The notes beneath the pieces were generated by a model, which did no database searches, was not told where the DNA came from, and saw only the letters and a list, made by a program, of their open reading frames with translations. 28,459 nt of DNA from a virus: IMG/VR virus record IMGVR_UViG_3300035204_001819, positions 1 to 28,459 of that record; one strand, written 5' to 3'. The position numbers and the translations under genes are program-made. Below, in pieces: positions 1-7,552 of this stretch (position 1 is the stretch's first letter; each line of letters begins with the position of its first letter).

Positions 1-1146
1 AGCAGAAGTAAGCACTCCGTCCCCACCTTCAAAATACTCGACATCTGAAGAAGCTATGTTCGTGTGGGCAGTATTTTGGGTACTGTTGTCTCCAGCATCC
101 CTCCACGCTGACGTGCAGAATCTATTGATTGAGTCTTTCGACTCAAAAATCATAGTTACGGGACAGGTGCAGGATTCTGTTAGAGAACGCCCCTCTGTAC
201 CATCACTGGATTCTACTTTGACCCAGCGACGATTGTCTTTTCCGTGGTCAAATTTTCCTTCAAAATCATCCAAATCATCTTTTCCTACTGTCATTCCTTT
301 AGGGAACGCAGCATCAATATGAAGAATTATTTTTTCAGTTTGGGACTTAAAAAGTTCATGAGTGAAAACTCTAAACATATCATTCGCACATGCCGCTAAA
401 GCTTTTTCACGATTCCCTTTGAATTTTTTCATCGCCTTTCTGGTGAATTGAAACCCCGTTACGCTTGAATGGAGCCTTACCGCCTCATCAATATATTTTT
501 TAATTACGCTATTCTTATATCTGCTCTGGGATAAATCGGGCATATTCCCCGTTAAAGGACTGTACATCGAACCAATAAAATCCTTGAGGATAAATCCGTT
601 CCCCCCATACCGATGTATAAGGACTTCGAAATTCGGAAATTTAATTAACCACGAATCAGTATGTTTGAAAAGTTCGTCTTCCCAATTTGCCCATATAGCC
701 TCTTTACTAGACTCGTAGTTATACTCGACTTCACCATCTGTCTTTTTACGATTTGTAACTAATAATTTTTTTGCTATATCTTCCGAAATTTCCAGCACCG
801 CACCTGTGGTCTCTACTTCTTTTTTTGCGTAAATTTCCCAAGTTCGATAAAGCTGCTCCTTAAATTCTTCACTAGGCTGGCCCGTATCCAAGGTAGAAGT
901 AACAAATCCACTGATAAGTTTTCTCAACTGGTCTTGGAACAACGCCTCCAACAAGGTATCCCTTGAGATTGGATTCTTGGCAAGATGATCGTAGTCAAGC
1001 GTTCCTCTTGGATTGGTTATCGCTGGAGCATGAGACATCCCCTCTTCATAACTCTCAGAGTTTATCGCCTTTTGCATCTCCTGAACCTGTGCATACAAGC
1101 TCATCGGAGTCGAAAGCTCAGATATCTTTTGCGTTAAAAAAATCAT
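1..1146 (-). CDS. Unknown protein, N-terminal 382 residues, cut by the window edge
   Basis: The minus-strand frame starts at ATG 1146 and stays open to base 1, so the C terminus lies outside the window. The start overlaps the stop of the upstream 44-aa gene as TAATG, which supports both the start and co-translation. The translation begins MIFLTQKISELSTPM and is soluble, mixed in charge and without signal peptide or membrane segment. A central stretch is rich in aromatic residues and the C-terminal visible part is rich in Asp, Gly and Ser. I recognise no domain. A virion-associated protein is possible because of its size and position, but nothing seen proves that. Confidence 0.8.
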   Translation of the reverse strand, partial: MIFLTQKISELSTPMSLYAQVQEMQKAINSESYEEGMSHAPAITNPRGTLDYDHLAKNPISRDTLLEALFQDQLRKLISGFVTSTLDTGQPSEEFKEQLYRTWEIYAKKEVETTGAVLEISEDIAKKLLVTNRKKTDGEVEYNYESSKEAIWANWEDELFKHTDSWLIKFPNFEVLIHRYGGNGFILKDFIGSMYSPLTGNMPDLSQSRYKNSVIKKYIDEAVRLHSSVTGFQFTRKAMKKFKGNREKALAACANDMFRVFTHELFKSQTEKIILHIDAAFPKGMTVGKDDLDDFEGKFDHGKDNRRWVKVESSDGTEGRSLTESCTCPVTMIFESKDSINRFCTSAWRDAGDNSTQNTAHTNIASSDVEYFEGGDGVLTSA

Positions 1147-1280
1147 TACTTTAATTTTTTCTTGTCCCGAAACTCTCTCCACTCATTGTTCGGGCAGTAA
1201 TTCCAACCCTGTTTGACTTTAGCCGCAGCCTCCTCGTTGGAGACCCTGAATATCTTCTTTCCTTTTTTTACATTTTTCAT
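1146..1280 (-). CDS. Small basic protein, 44 aa
   Basis: ATG at 1280, stop TAA at 1148-1146, overlapping the next ATG by one base (TAATG). The product is Lys-rich with a compact motif GWNYCPNNEW near residues 26-35, flanked by charged ends. It is preceded by the conserved leader GGTAAGTTTTAT, the same leader found before the starts at 8535 and 9231, and by a pentamer repeat array. Coding status rests on the overlap, the shared leader and a protein-like composition. Function unknown. Confidence 0.65.
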   Translation of the reverse strand: MKNVKKGKKIFRVSNEEAAAKVKQGWNYCPNNEWREFRDKKKLK

Positions 1281-1294
1281 AACAACTATAAAAC

Positions 1295-1364
1295 TTACCT
1301 TGCCGCACCGTACATTACCACACCTGACCAGTCCTGACCTGAGACTACCCGACCGTACTAGACC
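1295..1364 (-). repeat. Pentanucleotide array A, 14 units of GGTNN
   Basis: Read on the minus strand from 1364 to 1295 the sequence breaks into 14 consecutive 5-base units. Nine units begin with exact GGT and the others mostly differ at one of those three bases, while the last two bases vary freely. The array fills the gap between the 73-aa gene and the 44-aa gene and runs into the leader GTTTTAT before ATG 1280. There is no good hairpin and no open frame, so it is non-coding. Confidence 0.8.
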
Positions 1365-1376
1365 AAATTATTTAAA

Positions 1377-1598
1377 TTAACCTAACCCCGCTCGCTTGAT
1401 AGCCCTTTCTTGAGCCATTCCCCATATTTCTTTCATAGTAACTGTATAAACTACCGAGGTCCCTTTCGGTCGAACCTCCAAGTAATCTCCGTATTGTCCA
1501 GAGCCCGCTTTTAGGGTTACTACCAAGGGGCGTGTCCGACCCCTGTCACGAATTTCGGTGTTTGTTAGTCTTGCAACGCTTTTAGTTAGTCTTGTCAT
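1377..1598 (-). CDS. Hypothetical basic protein, 73 aa
   Basis: ATG at 1598, 24 bases downstream of the rIIA-like stop, so probably in the same transcript. The product is Arg/Lys-rich at the N terminus (MTRLTKSVARLTNTEIRDRG), followed by a beta-like segment with alternating hydrophobic residues (RPLVVTLKAG, TSVVYTVTM) and an amphipathic C-terminal helix. No Cys/His metal site and no membrane segment. A small nucleic-acid-binding protein would fit the charge, but I do not recognise the family. Confidence 0.65.
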   Translation of the reverse strand: MTRLTKSVARLTNTEIRDRGRTRPLVVTLKAGSGQYGDYLEVRPKGTSVVYTVTMKEIWGMAQERAIKRAGLG

Positions 1599-1622
1599 AT
1601 ATTTTAATTTATTTATTTGTTT

Positions 1623-3878
1623 CTAATTCGCATAGCGATCCATCGCCTTGACGTAATTTGCTACGCCTTCATAATCTTTTTTACGCATTTCATAGGTGCT
1701 TATCTTACTCAATAGAGGGTAGGTATTCTGAACTAATTTAACTGCCTTCTCAAGGTTGTGAGATGGCCTAAGAGACTTGATCTCTACGCCATGGTGCTTG
1801 GCTACGTCAAGAATTCCCTCAGTGGATTCCTTTTCTTCTTTGGATAAGCTCATCTCTTCAGCCTTCTCTGCGAGATCCATCATCGGTCCTTCTTCAACGT
1901 GATCTTTTATACTCATCGCCATTTTTAAATAATCTTCATCCACCTTTCTAATATGAAGTTGGTTTGCCAAAATTTGTAACATTCCCTTCGAATGCATGAT
2001 TGCCTTAACCTTCAAGGACATATAATCGACGATCTCAATCCAATTAGATGCATCTCTAAATTTATATTCTGTTGCTGCTTTTACTCCATGAATAACTGGT
2101 AAGTCAATCCCAAGATTTTTGAAATCCCTCCTCACATTCCTGTTGAAGTCGTAAGCGTCAACTTCCCTCCTGTAAGTGCGACCGTCATAACGAGAATCCA
2201 GAACATAAGGTCTGTACTTATCAATCCTAACGTAGACTCCACCCTTGGTGAAATCAACCGTATCGCACTCCCAGAAGTCAGAATTTTTATGGTTATCACC
2301 CCAACGGTTGCGACTAGGACGTCTGACACCAGAACATTCTTCCTCACTTTTAAGCACCACGACTTTGGCAGCATTCTTCGGATTATATTCGCCGCTTCCG
2401 TAAGAGGCGGTATTTATGTTAACTCCATGTTCAGAAGGATCTACCTCTGGTAATTCAGACAAGAGTCGAACAGGCGCATCAAAATTATGCTCTTTGATAT
2501 AATTAGCCTTTGCCTTTTTACTTGGGTAACGAACAACATAAACCTTGTTGTCTGCTAAGAAAGGGCAAATCCGTAACAATATACCCCGCCTATTACCTAT
2601 GTCATTTTCGATAATGATATTCTCTTTACTGCATTCTATGCAGCTCTGAGTTTTGCCAACGTACCGATCTGATTTGCTGCTATGATCATAACGAGCGACT
2701 TTCATGTCGTCGTTGGAATGATACTTTGAGGAATCTACTTTTTCCCCGTTCCATTCGATAGGAAACCTGTTCACGTCTCTCAACGCAGAATAAACATTAG
2801 ATCCTCTATTCAACTCACCAAACATTACCTTCGACTCGTACATAGTCTCGCACCCATCAAATCTAACTGTTAGTTGGGAGTGCAGATCATCAAAGGTAGA
2901 AACTAATTTTGATACAATAGCTTCGTTGGTTTTCTTAATGTATTGCAGCATCTCTCGACTAGCCGCCATTTGAATTTCGCCAATTTCAAAATCAAAATGC
3001 CAAGACCCGTGTTCGAAAACCCTAACCTTGGAGATGATATCTTGCAGTTGCTTCTCTTTTCTAGAATGCCCTTTTTTGTTAGCCTCTGCGACGAAACCAT
3101 TGAGATACTTAATTACGGGCTCAAGATCCACTTCGTAACCAACGTTGCCCATGCTCGCTGTGATCTCTCTCCTGTGAGAAGCGAGAAGTTTCCATCCTTC
3201 CCCCTCGTATTCAGAATCCAAAGGCTCGATATCCTCCAACCATGAATCTAATTGATCTTCGCCAAGGCCATGGATGATAGGCTTGACTTTAAAAAATCGA
3301 AAAACTTCTTTGCCTGTTTCGATGAATTCATCAATATCATATTCATTAACAGGGATAACAATTTCTGTACCGTTTTCTTCGCTAGATTTCTCGGAAGAGA
3401 GGGCAGTAATTTTTCCAATATCGGATTCGTCGATCCAAGCATTATAAGAAGTCTTTTTCCCTTTAATGAAAGTGTTAATTAAAAAATTATCACCGTAAGC
3501 AAATGCACTTTTTGAGCCAATCCCCAATTGACCATTGTAGAGATTAGAATCTCTTTTCTGGCTTTTGCCGTAGTAGCAATAAATTGTATTTATTTCTTTC
3601 TTACTAAGTCCTCGCCCGAAATTGCGAATTTTGAGACAGGGATCGAAACGAGTTGGAAAAGTAACCTCAATTGGGCGATTCGGTATGCCACACGCTACAT
3701 GTTGATCATATGCATTAGTTGAATACTCTCTAATAGCCGCTTTAGTTTTGTCGGAATAAAGTGAGTCACGGAGTATCCCAAAAACATAAGCTAACCCGTC
3801 ACTGGAATCGATACCGAAAGAAACGGATTCTCCAAGGTTAAGTGTCTTTACTTCTCTTTCTTTTGTTATTGTCTTCAT
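1623..3878 (-). CDS. rIIA: rIIA-like GHKL-family ATPase, 751 aa
   Basis: This resembles the rIIA protein of T4-like phages, a membrane-associated factor linked to lysis timing and protection against exclusion systems. GHKL ATPase motifs are visible: the N-box in REYSTNAYDQH near residues 47-57, the G1-like IRNFGRGLS near 86-94 and the G2-like GQLGIGSKSAFAYG near 115-128. G1 carries Asn where Asp is usual (NFGRG), so ATP binding may be modified. Residues beyond about 250 are less conserved and mainly charged. Length is close to that of T4 rIIA. A near-consensus sigma-70 promoter lies 40 bases upstream. No rIIB candidate is seen downstream. Another GHKL protein is the alternative. Confidence 0.8.
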   Translation of the reverse strand: MKTITKEREVKTLNLGESVSFGIDSSDGLAYVFGILRDSLYSDKTKAAIREYSTNAYDQHVACGIPNRPIEVTFPTRFDPCLKIRNFGRGLSKKEINTIYCYYGKSQKRDSNLYNGQLGIGSKSAFAYGDNFLINTFIKGKKTSYNAWIDESDIGKITALSSEKSSEENGTEIVIPVNEYDIDEFIETGKEVFRFFKVKPIIHGLGEDQLDSWLEDIEPLDSEYEGEGWKLLASHRREITASMGNVGYEVDLEPVIKYLNGFVAEANKKGHSRKEKQLQDIISKVRVFEHGSWHFDFEIGEIQMAASREMLQYIKKTNEAIVSKLVSTFDDLHSQLTVRFDGCETMYESKVMFGELNRGSNVYSALRDVNRFPIEWNGEKVDSSKYHSNDDMKVARYDHSSKSDRYVGKTQSCIECSKENIIIENDIGNRRGILLRICPFLADNKVYVVRYPSKKAKANYIKEHNFDAPVRLLSELPEVDPSEHGVNINTASYGSGEYNPKNAAKVVVLKSEEECSGVRRPSRNRWGDNHKNSDFWECDTVDFTKGGVYVRIDKYRPYVLDSRYDGRTYRREVDAYDFNRNVRRDFKNLGIDLPVIHGVKAATEYKFRDASNWIEIVDYMSLKVKAIMHSKGMLQILANQLHIRKVDEDYLKMAMSIKDHVEEGPMMDLAEKAEEMSLSKEEKESTEGILDVAKHHGVEIKSLRPSHNLEKAVKLVQNTYPLLSKISTYEMRKKDYEGVANYVKAMDRYAN

Positions 3879-3917
3879 CTTTTAGTATCTAAGTTCTATT
3901 GCGTTTAACGTGGGAGA

Positions 3918-3946
3918 ATAGTAAAGCCTTTTTCTCATAGTGTCAA
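3918..3946 (-). promoter_or_regulatory. Strong sigma-70-type promoter for the rIIA-like gene
   Basis: Minus strand: TTGACA at 3946-3941, a 17-base spacer, then TACTAT at 3923-3918. This is a perfect -35, optimal spacing and a good -10. It lies 40 bases upstream of ATG 3878 and points into rIIA. It is one of four near-consensus promoters on this strand. Confidence 0.8.
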
Positions 3947-3998
3947 CAACAAACTTTATCTTTTTCATCTTTTTATTATCACTACAAAAGACTATCCT

Positions 3999-4010
3999 AG
4001 TGTAATTATA
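3999..4010 (+). promoter_or_regulatory. AGTGTAATTA motif before SpeD
   Basis: The motif AGTGTAATTATA ends four bases before ATG 4015. Close relatives (GTGTAATTACA) sit just upstream of starts at 6887, 23192, 24621 and 24668. No Shine-Dalgarno sequence is visible before SpeD, so this may be a -10-like element giving a very short leader, or a regulator site in the divergent rIIA/SpeD region. Confidence 0.4.
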
Positions 4011-4014
4011 CGAT

Positions 4015-4371
4015 ATGGAGAATTGGGAAGAACTGGCCCCTGATATTTTCAGGCAAAGATTGGTAATAGAAGGAACTTTGTACTCTCCGTTTAAGGCGGA
4101 AGACATGACTACTTACTGTCGTGAGATTACCAAAGTTCTCAATATGACAGAGGTAACATCGCCAGTGTGCAATTACGATCCTGACTACGGGTGGTGTGCA
4201 TATACCCATTGGAAAGAATCTGGTATGCACATATATTCGTGGGACGACCATTCCCCTCCATTTTTCTCAATAGACCTCTATACTTGCAAGCCTTTCGATC
4301 CAATGGATGCAATTAGATATACGGAGCAGTTCTTCGAAGAAAACCTAATTAAGCTCACTTGGAAAGAATAA
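4015..4371 (+). CDS. speD: S-adenosylmethionine decarboxylase-like protein, 118 aa
   Basis: Family role: AdoMet decarboxylase is made as a proenzyme that cleaves itself before a serine to form the pyruvoyl cofactor, giving decarboxylated AdoMet for spermidine synthesis. The visible signature is ESGMHIYSW at residues 68-76, aligning without gaps with the bacterial ESHISIHTW, so Ser69 would become the pyruvoyl group. IDLYTC follows at 86-91 with Cys91 at the catalytic cysteine position, then PFDP. Tyr74 replaces the second His of the usual motif, and a His occurs two residues earlier. The length matches bacterial SpeD. It is one of only two plus-strand genes, is divergent from rIIA, and no spermidine synthase is in the window. 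Family assignment is good; activity is uncertain because of the changed residue. Confidence 0.8.
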   Translation: MENWEELAPDIFRQRLVIEGTLYSPFKAEDMTTYCREITKVLNMTEVTSPVCNYDPDYGWCAYTHWKESGMHIYSWDDHSPPFFSIDLYTCKPFDPMDAIRYTEQFFEENLIKLTWKE

Positions 4372-4387
4372 TTAAAGTGAGTCTTTG

Positions 4388-4415
4388 CGGGATATATTTA
4401 AATTAATTTATATAA
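4388..4415 (-). repeat. 28-base A+T-rich element, copy 1
   Basis: This 28-base stretch (starting CGGGATATATTTA on the plus strand) matches 10160-10187 at 26 of 28 positions; only the two central bases differ. Both copies sit at the 3' end of a minus-strand gene run, this one 7 bases beyond the methyltransferase stop. No matching CGGG-pairing arm is seen here, so unlike copy 2 it does not form a clear terminator. Confidence 0.6.
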
Positions 4416-4422
4416 AAGAAAT

Positions 4423-5079
4423 CTAACCCCTGAACTCGTAAGCGTGGATTTCAGGTCCATAACATCCGGGTCTCCAGCGACTCGTAAAAGGAGCGGATAG
4501 CTCTTCATCCCTAAAAAATCCGTATTTACTTGTTAAATTTTTTAAAGACTTCACGTCGTAAAATACCCGTGCATAATCACTGTGTTTATACCTACCTTGC
4601 CCTTCACGTTTCGGCTGTTCCGAGTGTTCGTGAGCGAAATTAACATACAAAACGAAAATGCCCCCAACAGACATGCACTTATTCAAATTAAGCAAACACT
4701 TTTCTAGTTGTTCAGAGCCACAATGAATAAATACTTGGCAAGCAACTGCAAAATCAAACCTCTCACCAAAGCTCTTAAAATCGAAATCTGGATTATAAGA
4801 AAATTTAGGCTTCTTCAAGTTGATCATAGTCTCCGATAACTCGTACTTTAGTCCTTCCCTAGCCCACTTCTCCTCTGGTTCGACACCGTGGTATTTTTCT
4901 GGGTCAAGATACGGGATTAAATGCCTTCCTAATCTAAGTGAGCCGCAGCCTATGTCTAACAATTTGTCCGTTGTCTTCAGTCCAAAATTCGATATTAAAT
5001 AAGTAAAATTTTTAGCACCAAAGTGATAGTAATTAGCGTCCGGTGCGACGAACGACCTGTAATTCATTTTTTCCAACAT
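4423..5079 (-). CDS. Class I SAM-dependent methyltransferase, 218 aa
   Basis: The glycine-rich SAM-binding loop LDIGCGSLRLG is at residues 41-51, followed by an acidic strand end in HGVEPEEKW and a motif IV-like segment FDFAVACQVFIHC. This is the Rossmann-like class I fold. The substrate cannot be told; the C-terminal part (residues 150-218) is aromatic and basic and probably forms the acceptor site. It is the last gene of the run 6887 to 4423 and starts one base after the preceding stop. Association with a sulfotransferase and a nucleotidyltransferase-fold gene suggests a small-molecule, glycan or nucleic acid substrate, not a classical DNA methyltransferase, because no DPPY or PC motif is seen. 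Confidence 0.8.
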   Translation of the reverse strand: MLEKMNYRSFVAPDANYYHFGAKNFTYLISNFGLKTTDKLLDIGCGSLRLGRHLIPYLDPEKYHGVEPEEKWAREGLKYELSETMINLKKPKFSYNPDFDFKSFGERFDFAVACQVFIHCGSEQLEKCLLNLNKCMSVGGIFVLYVNFAHEHSEQPKREGQGRYKHSDYARVFYDVKSLKNLTSKYGFFRDEELSAPFTSRWRPGCYGPEIHAYEFRG

Positions 5080-5080
5080 T

Positions 5081-5590
5081 CTAATCCTTGAAAAGCTTAT
5101 GGATATTCCTATCGTCTATTGAAAACCCTTTGCTTAAATACTTTACGAGTCTCTTGGCTTTATTGCAATTTTTATGGGTAGTATTGTTTCCTGTATAAAC
5201 CAACTTCCTTTCCTTTATGTCTTCCCAAAAGCTTGGGTGACAGTACAACTCTCCTTTATTATCGAAAGCCACACAACAAATTGTATAATCAAAATTATTA
5301 ATTGTTTCTTCTGGAGTCTTCCCAAGATGGAGTAAGTCAAATTCTTGTTCTTTTAATGAAAATTTTCCTCCAAGTCTTAATTTTTTAACGTAAGTAGAGC
5401 CAAGGTTTGCAAATCTTTCGGCTGCGATTAATCTATCTCTTTTTGATTCAAAATACATGTCAGTGTCGTTAATGGGTTTTCCAATTATCATACTCACTAT
5501 TGCTCCCCCAGCGATCCAGCAATGACCATTAAAGTTCTTCAAAAGCGGAGTAAACCTTTTTGCTATTTGCTCTTTTGTACGCCTTTTCAT
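5081..5590 (-). CDS. Nucleotidyltransferase-fold protein (Pol beta-like), 169 aa
   Basis: The segment CWIAGGAIVSMIIG at residues 24-37 followed by NDTDMYF at 41-47 matches the GG...DxD core of the Pol beta nucleotidyltransferase superfamily. Asp42 and Asp44 would be the metal ligands. A third acidic candidate is in EFDLLHL near residue 85. The C-terminal third is Lys-rich. It overlaps the sulfotransferase stop by four bases (ATGA). Similar stand-alone proteins occur in phages, but the substrate is unknown; tRNA-end or small-molecule nucleotidylation are both possible. Confidence 0.65.
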   Translation of the reverse strand: MKRRTKEQIAKRFTPLLKNFNGHCWIAGGAIVSMIIGKPINDTDMYFESKRDRLIAAERFANLGSTYVKKLRLGGKFSLKEQEFDLLHLGKTPEETINNFDYTICCVAFDNKGELYCHPSFWEDIKERKLVYTGNNTTHKNCNKAKRLVKYLSKGFSIDDRNIHKLFKD

Positions 5591-6246
5591 TTCTCGAAAC
5601 TATAACCAAAATAATCTATTTCTTCTTTAGTGTGTTTGCCAACTAATTCCCTTGTCTCGCTATCATAATATTTAGAGTAATGATCGTGTTGACCACTATT
5701 AAATTCATGCAAATACGTATCTTCAATAGAACAGTCTTTTTTTGGCTCTGGAAGATCTAATTTCCTTCTGATTTCATTAAAGTCGTTATGTAAATTTTCA
5801 AATTTATAGATTTTATCAGCCAAAATATTCCCGTCCTCATCTCTTACCCATTGAAATTGTTGAGCCCAGCATACCCCATCTCGTTTAGGCGCAATCATTA
5901 CTTTCACCCAATCTTTGAAACTCCATATCAAGGCCCATTTTTTTTCTGGATGTAATAGCTGCCATCGTTCACTTCTCTGATACGTATACAACGAAACAAG
6001 GCGAGCCCATGGATTTCTGAAAAAACAAAATTTAAAGTAACTATTAAAATCCTCCCGTGTTAAAATATTCGATTCTTTCAGGTCTTTCAAAAGAGAATGG
6101 GGACTTTTCTCTTCCTCTCCGCATTCGCAGTTTAAATCTGTCATTCGGCAAGAAAGCCCGTAGCCTTTTAATGCAAAAGATATACTCGTCCCTCCCGCTT
6201 TAGGTATGTGGCAAAACACAAATTTATATTTTGGGGATATGATCAT
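5587..6246 (-). CDS. PAPS-dependent sulfotransferase family protein, 219 aa
   Basis: Two PAPS-binding motifs of the sulfotransferase superfamily are clear. The 5'-phosphosulfate loop is HIPKAGGTS at residues 13-21. The 3'-phosphate site is FFRNPWARLVSLY around residues 75-87. The order strand-loop-helix at the N terminus and the F-G-Y-S ending are typical of the carbohydrate/Sulfotransfer_2 type. No membrane anchor is present, so it would act in the cytoplasm. A second, divergent sulfotransferase (12634-13254) and an APS kinase (10180-10746) lie in the window. The gene overlaps its neighbours by four bases on each side. Acceptor unknown; glycan, lipid or tyrosine are options. Confidence 0.85.
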   Translation of the reverse strand: MIISPKYKFVFCHIPKAGGTSISFALKGYGLSCRMTDLNCECGEEEKSPHSLLKDLKESNILTREDFNSYFKFCFFRNPWARLVSLYTYQRSERWQLLHPEKKWALIWSFKDWVKVMIAPKRDGVCWAQQFQWVRDEDGNILADKIYKFENLHNDFNEIRRKLDLPEPKKDCSIEDTYLHEFNSGQHDHYSKYYDSETRELVGKHTKEEIDYFGYSFEK

Positions 6247-6887
6247 TTTTCTTCGGTATTCACCACCCCATAGTCATACCTTTCGTCGTCACTAGTAACC
6301 CACTTCCAGTTTTGTTCAACTGACCATCTGTGATTATGAAGTTTCCTCTCTATTACCATCTGATTTGGTTTAACACAAAAGGAGGGATCGTGACATCTCA
6401 ACCTATTATTGGGTTGAATGGCATAATTACCGTTATCTAATTCTACAAAATGACCACATTTATGCTGTCCCGCTGACTCCGAAAATGTAACATCTACTAT
6501 ATTTGAATCTTCGTGGGCCCAATCCAAAGTAAATAAATACAACCCTTCATATTCTTTTTTACGCCGACTAATATATTTTATTTTAGAATATTTAAGAGCA
6601 GAAAAACAAGTAACTGAAATATGATAACTAAAACAATCCCAAAGCATTAATTCATCCAGCTCCATAGCTGGAGCCCCCTCTTTAGAACAGAAAGCGTGAA
6701 TAGGAAGCCTCCAGAAAATACCCCCATCTTCTTGTAAGCAATGAAAAAGTGGGACGTTACTAGGGATGCTTGCCACGCCGAAAAGTAGGCATGGATAATA
6801 AGTTCCATGGCCGTCCTCCATGTTCCTTAAAAACTCGCCCCTCACAAAGCATTCTTGCGGAGGGATATTCGCATTAAGATACGCCAT
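6243..6887 (-). CDS. Unknown phage protein, 214 aa
   Basis: ATG at 6887, just after the tRNA 3' end and a TGTAATTACA palindrome. The sequence is rich in Cys, His and Trp (for example PPQECFVRGEFLRN near the start and a Cys/His-rich region HKCGHFVELDNG past the middle), suggesting metal binding, but no classical zinc-finger spacing is clear. The N-terminal half looks like a compact alpha/beta domain with YPCLLFGVASIP. It overlaps the following sulfotransferase by four bases. I do not recognise a named family and cannot give a function. Confidence 0.7.
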   Translation of the reverse strand: MAYLNANIPPQECFVRGEFLRNMEDGHGTYYPCLLFGVASIPSNVPLFHCLQEDGGIFWRLPIHAFCSKEGAPAMELDELMLWDCFSYHISVTCFSALKYSKIKYISRRKKEYEGLYLFTLDWAHEDSNIVDVTFSESAGQHKCGHFVELDNGNYAIQPNNRLRCHDPSFCVKPNQMVIERKLHNHRWSVEQNWKWVTSDDERYDYGVVNTEEK

Positions 6888-6890
6888 ACA

Positions 6891-6900
6891 TGTAATTACA
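6891..6900. promoter_or_regulatory. TGTAATTACA palindrome between the tRNA and the start at 6887
   Basis: Perfect 10-base palindrome, extended on the minus strand to GTGTAATTACAT, three bases before ATG 6887. Same motif as at 3999-4010, 23206-23215 and 24627-24638. Candidate operator or -10-like element. Confidence 0.4.
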
Positions 6901-6906
6901 CATGTT

Positions 6907-6983
6907 TGGTACTCTCACTGGGACTTGAACCCAGAACCCTCTGTTTAGAAGACAGATGCTCTATCCAATTGAGCTACGAGAGC
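6907..6983 (-). tRNA. tRNA-Arg(UCU), CCA encoded
   Basis: On the minus strand positions 6983 to 6910 fold as a full cloverleaf. The acceptor stem GCTCTCG pairs with TGAGAGT through two G-T wobbles; the D stem is GCTC/GAGC, the anticodon stem TCTGT/ACAGA with loop CTTCTAA, and the T arm CTGGG-TTCAAGT-CCCAG. The anticodon UCU reads AGA, a codon favoured in A+T-rich phage genes. The discriminator A is followed by encoded CCA at 6909-6907. The 5' end lies four bases after a 25-unit pentamer array, so the tRNA is probably cut from a longer transcript. Confidence 0.95.
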
Positions 6984-6987
6984 AAGT

Positions 6988-7112
6988 CACCATACCGGAA
7001 CAAGCCTTACAAGAACAAACCAAACATCAGCAAACCTAACTTCACCTAACCGAGCCTTTCCGTACCTCGCCAAACAACACCTCACATCACCTGACCCCAC
7101 CCCACCCAACCT
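6988..7112 (-). repeat. Pentanucleotide array B, 25 units of NGGTN
   Basis: The longest of four such arrays. Read on the minus strand from 7112 to 6988, it is 25 consecutive 5-base units in one phase, most being NGGTN or one mismatch away (AGGTT, GGGTG, AGGTG, TTGTT, AGGCT and so on). It starts just after the stop of the 142-aa gene and ends four bases before the tRNA. There is no open frame or strong hairpin in it. Confidence 0.8.
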
Positions 7113-7123
7113 GACGGCAAATT

Positions 7124-7552
7124 CTATTCCTGAGAATCTTCTTTGCGTTTTTCTTCCTGACGCAATTTGTAATCCTTGATCCTCTTTTGGACATCAAGGT
7201 ACTCCTTGCTCCGCAGAAAAGCCTTCTCTTTAACCTCTTCTAAGTCGCATTCGTCCTGTAACTGAACCCATGCCTCTGTATAACGCCGTTCGCACTCTTT
7301 AACATAATCAGGTCCATGCTTGAGGCAAACTGGGTGATCAGGGTCAGTCCATAGCCTTTTGTCAAAAATATAACGATCATCCACCACTGGCTCAAAGTCA
7401 GGGTGTACAATATGTTGTGCCCGACTAGGGCTACAACGTATATGCCTAGCTCCCGCAAAAAGCAATGTCTCAGGCTCATTCCAAGCTATCGCAGACACTC
7501 TAACTGCATCCTCACGGGCGCTCATTTCCTCACCGCACTTATCGCACGTCAT
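7124..7552 (-). CDS. Hypothetical protein with N-terminal CxxC, 142 aa
   Basis: The product begins MTCDKCGEEM, a CxxC knuckle, with later Cys and His residues (GARHIRCS, HPVCLKHG) that could complete one or two zinc sites. The C-terminal 50 residues are highly charged and probably helical, ending KLRQEEKRKEDSQE. ATG at 7552 overlaps the previous stop by one base (TAATG). A zinc-ribbon nucleic-acid or protein-binding role is plausible; the family is not recognised. Confidence 0.7.
   Translation of the reverse strand: MTCDKCGEEMSAREDAVRVSAIAWNEPETLLFAGARHIRCSPSRAQHIVHPDFEPVVDDRYIFDKRLWTDPDHPVCLKHGPDYVKECERRYTEAWVQLQDECDLEEVKEKAFLRSKEYLDVQKRIKDYKLRQEEKRKEDSQE

Noticed and set aside
56-322. Plus-strand 88-aa frame with a signal-like N terminus
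   Set aside because: It is a shadow of the partial gene at 1-1146, which has a long open frame and TAATG coupling to its upstream gene.
1283-1300. GTAAGT in array leaders read as an intron 5' splice site
   Set aside because: The similarity to the eukaryotic splice consensus is coincidental; nothing else suggests introns, and all genes look bacterial/phage.
3882-4106. Minus-strand 74-aa frame upstream of rIIA
   Set aside because: It contains the near-consensus promoter of rIIA and overlaps the SpeD coding region on the other strand; no ribosome site.
6855-7049. Plus-strand 64-aa frame with an LGLEPRTLCLEDRCSIQLSYES-type segment
   Set aside because: It is the antisense of the tRNA-Arg gene, a well-known false protein, and continues into the pentamer array.
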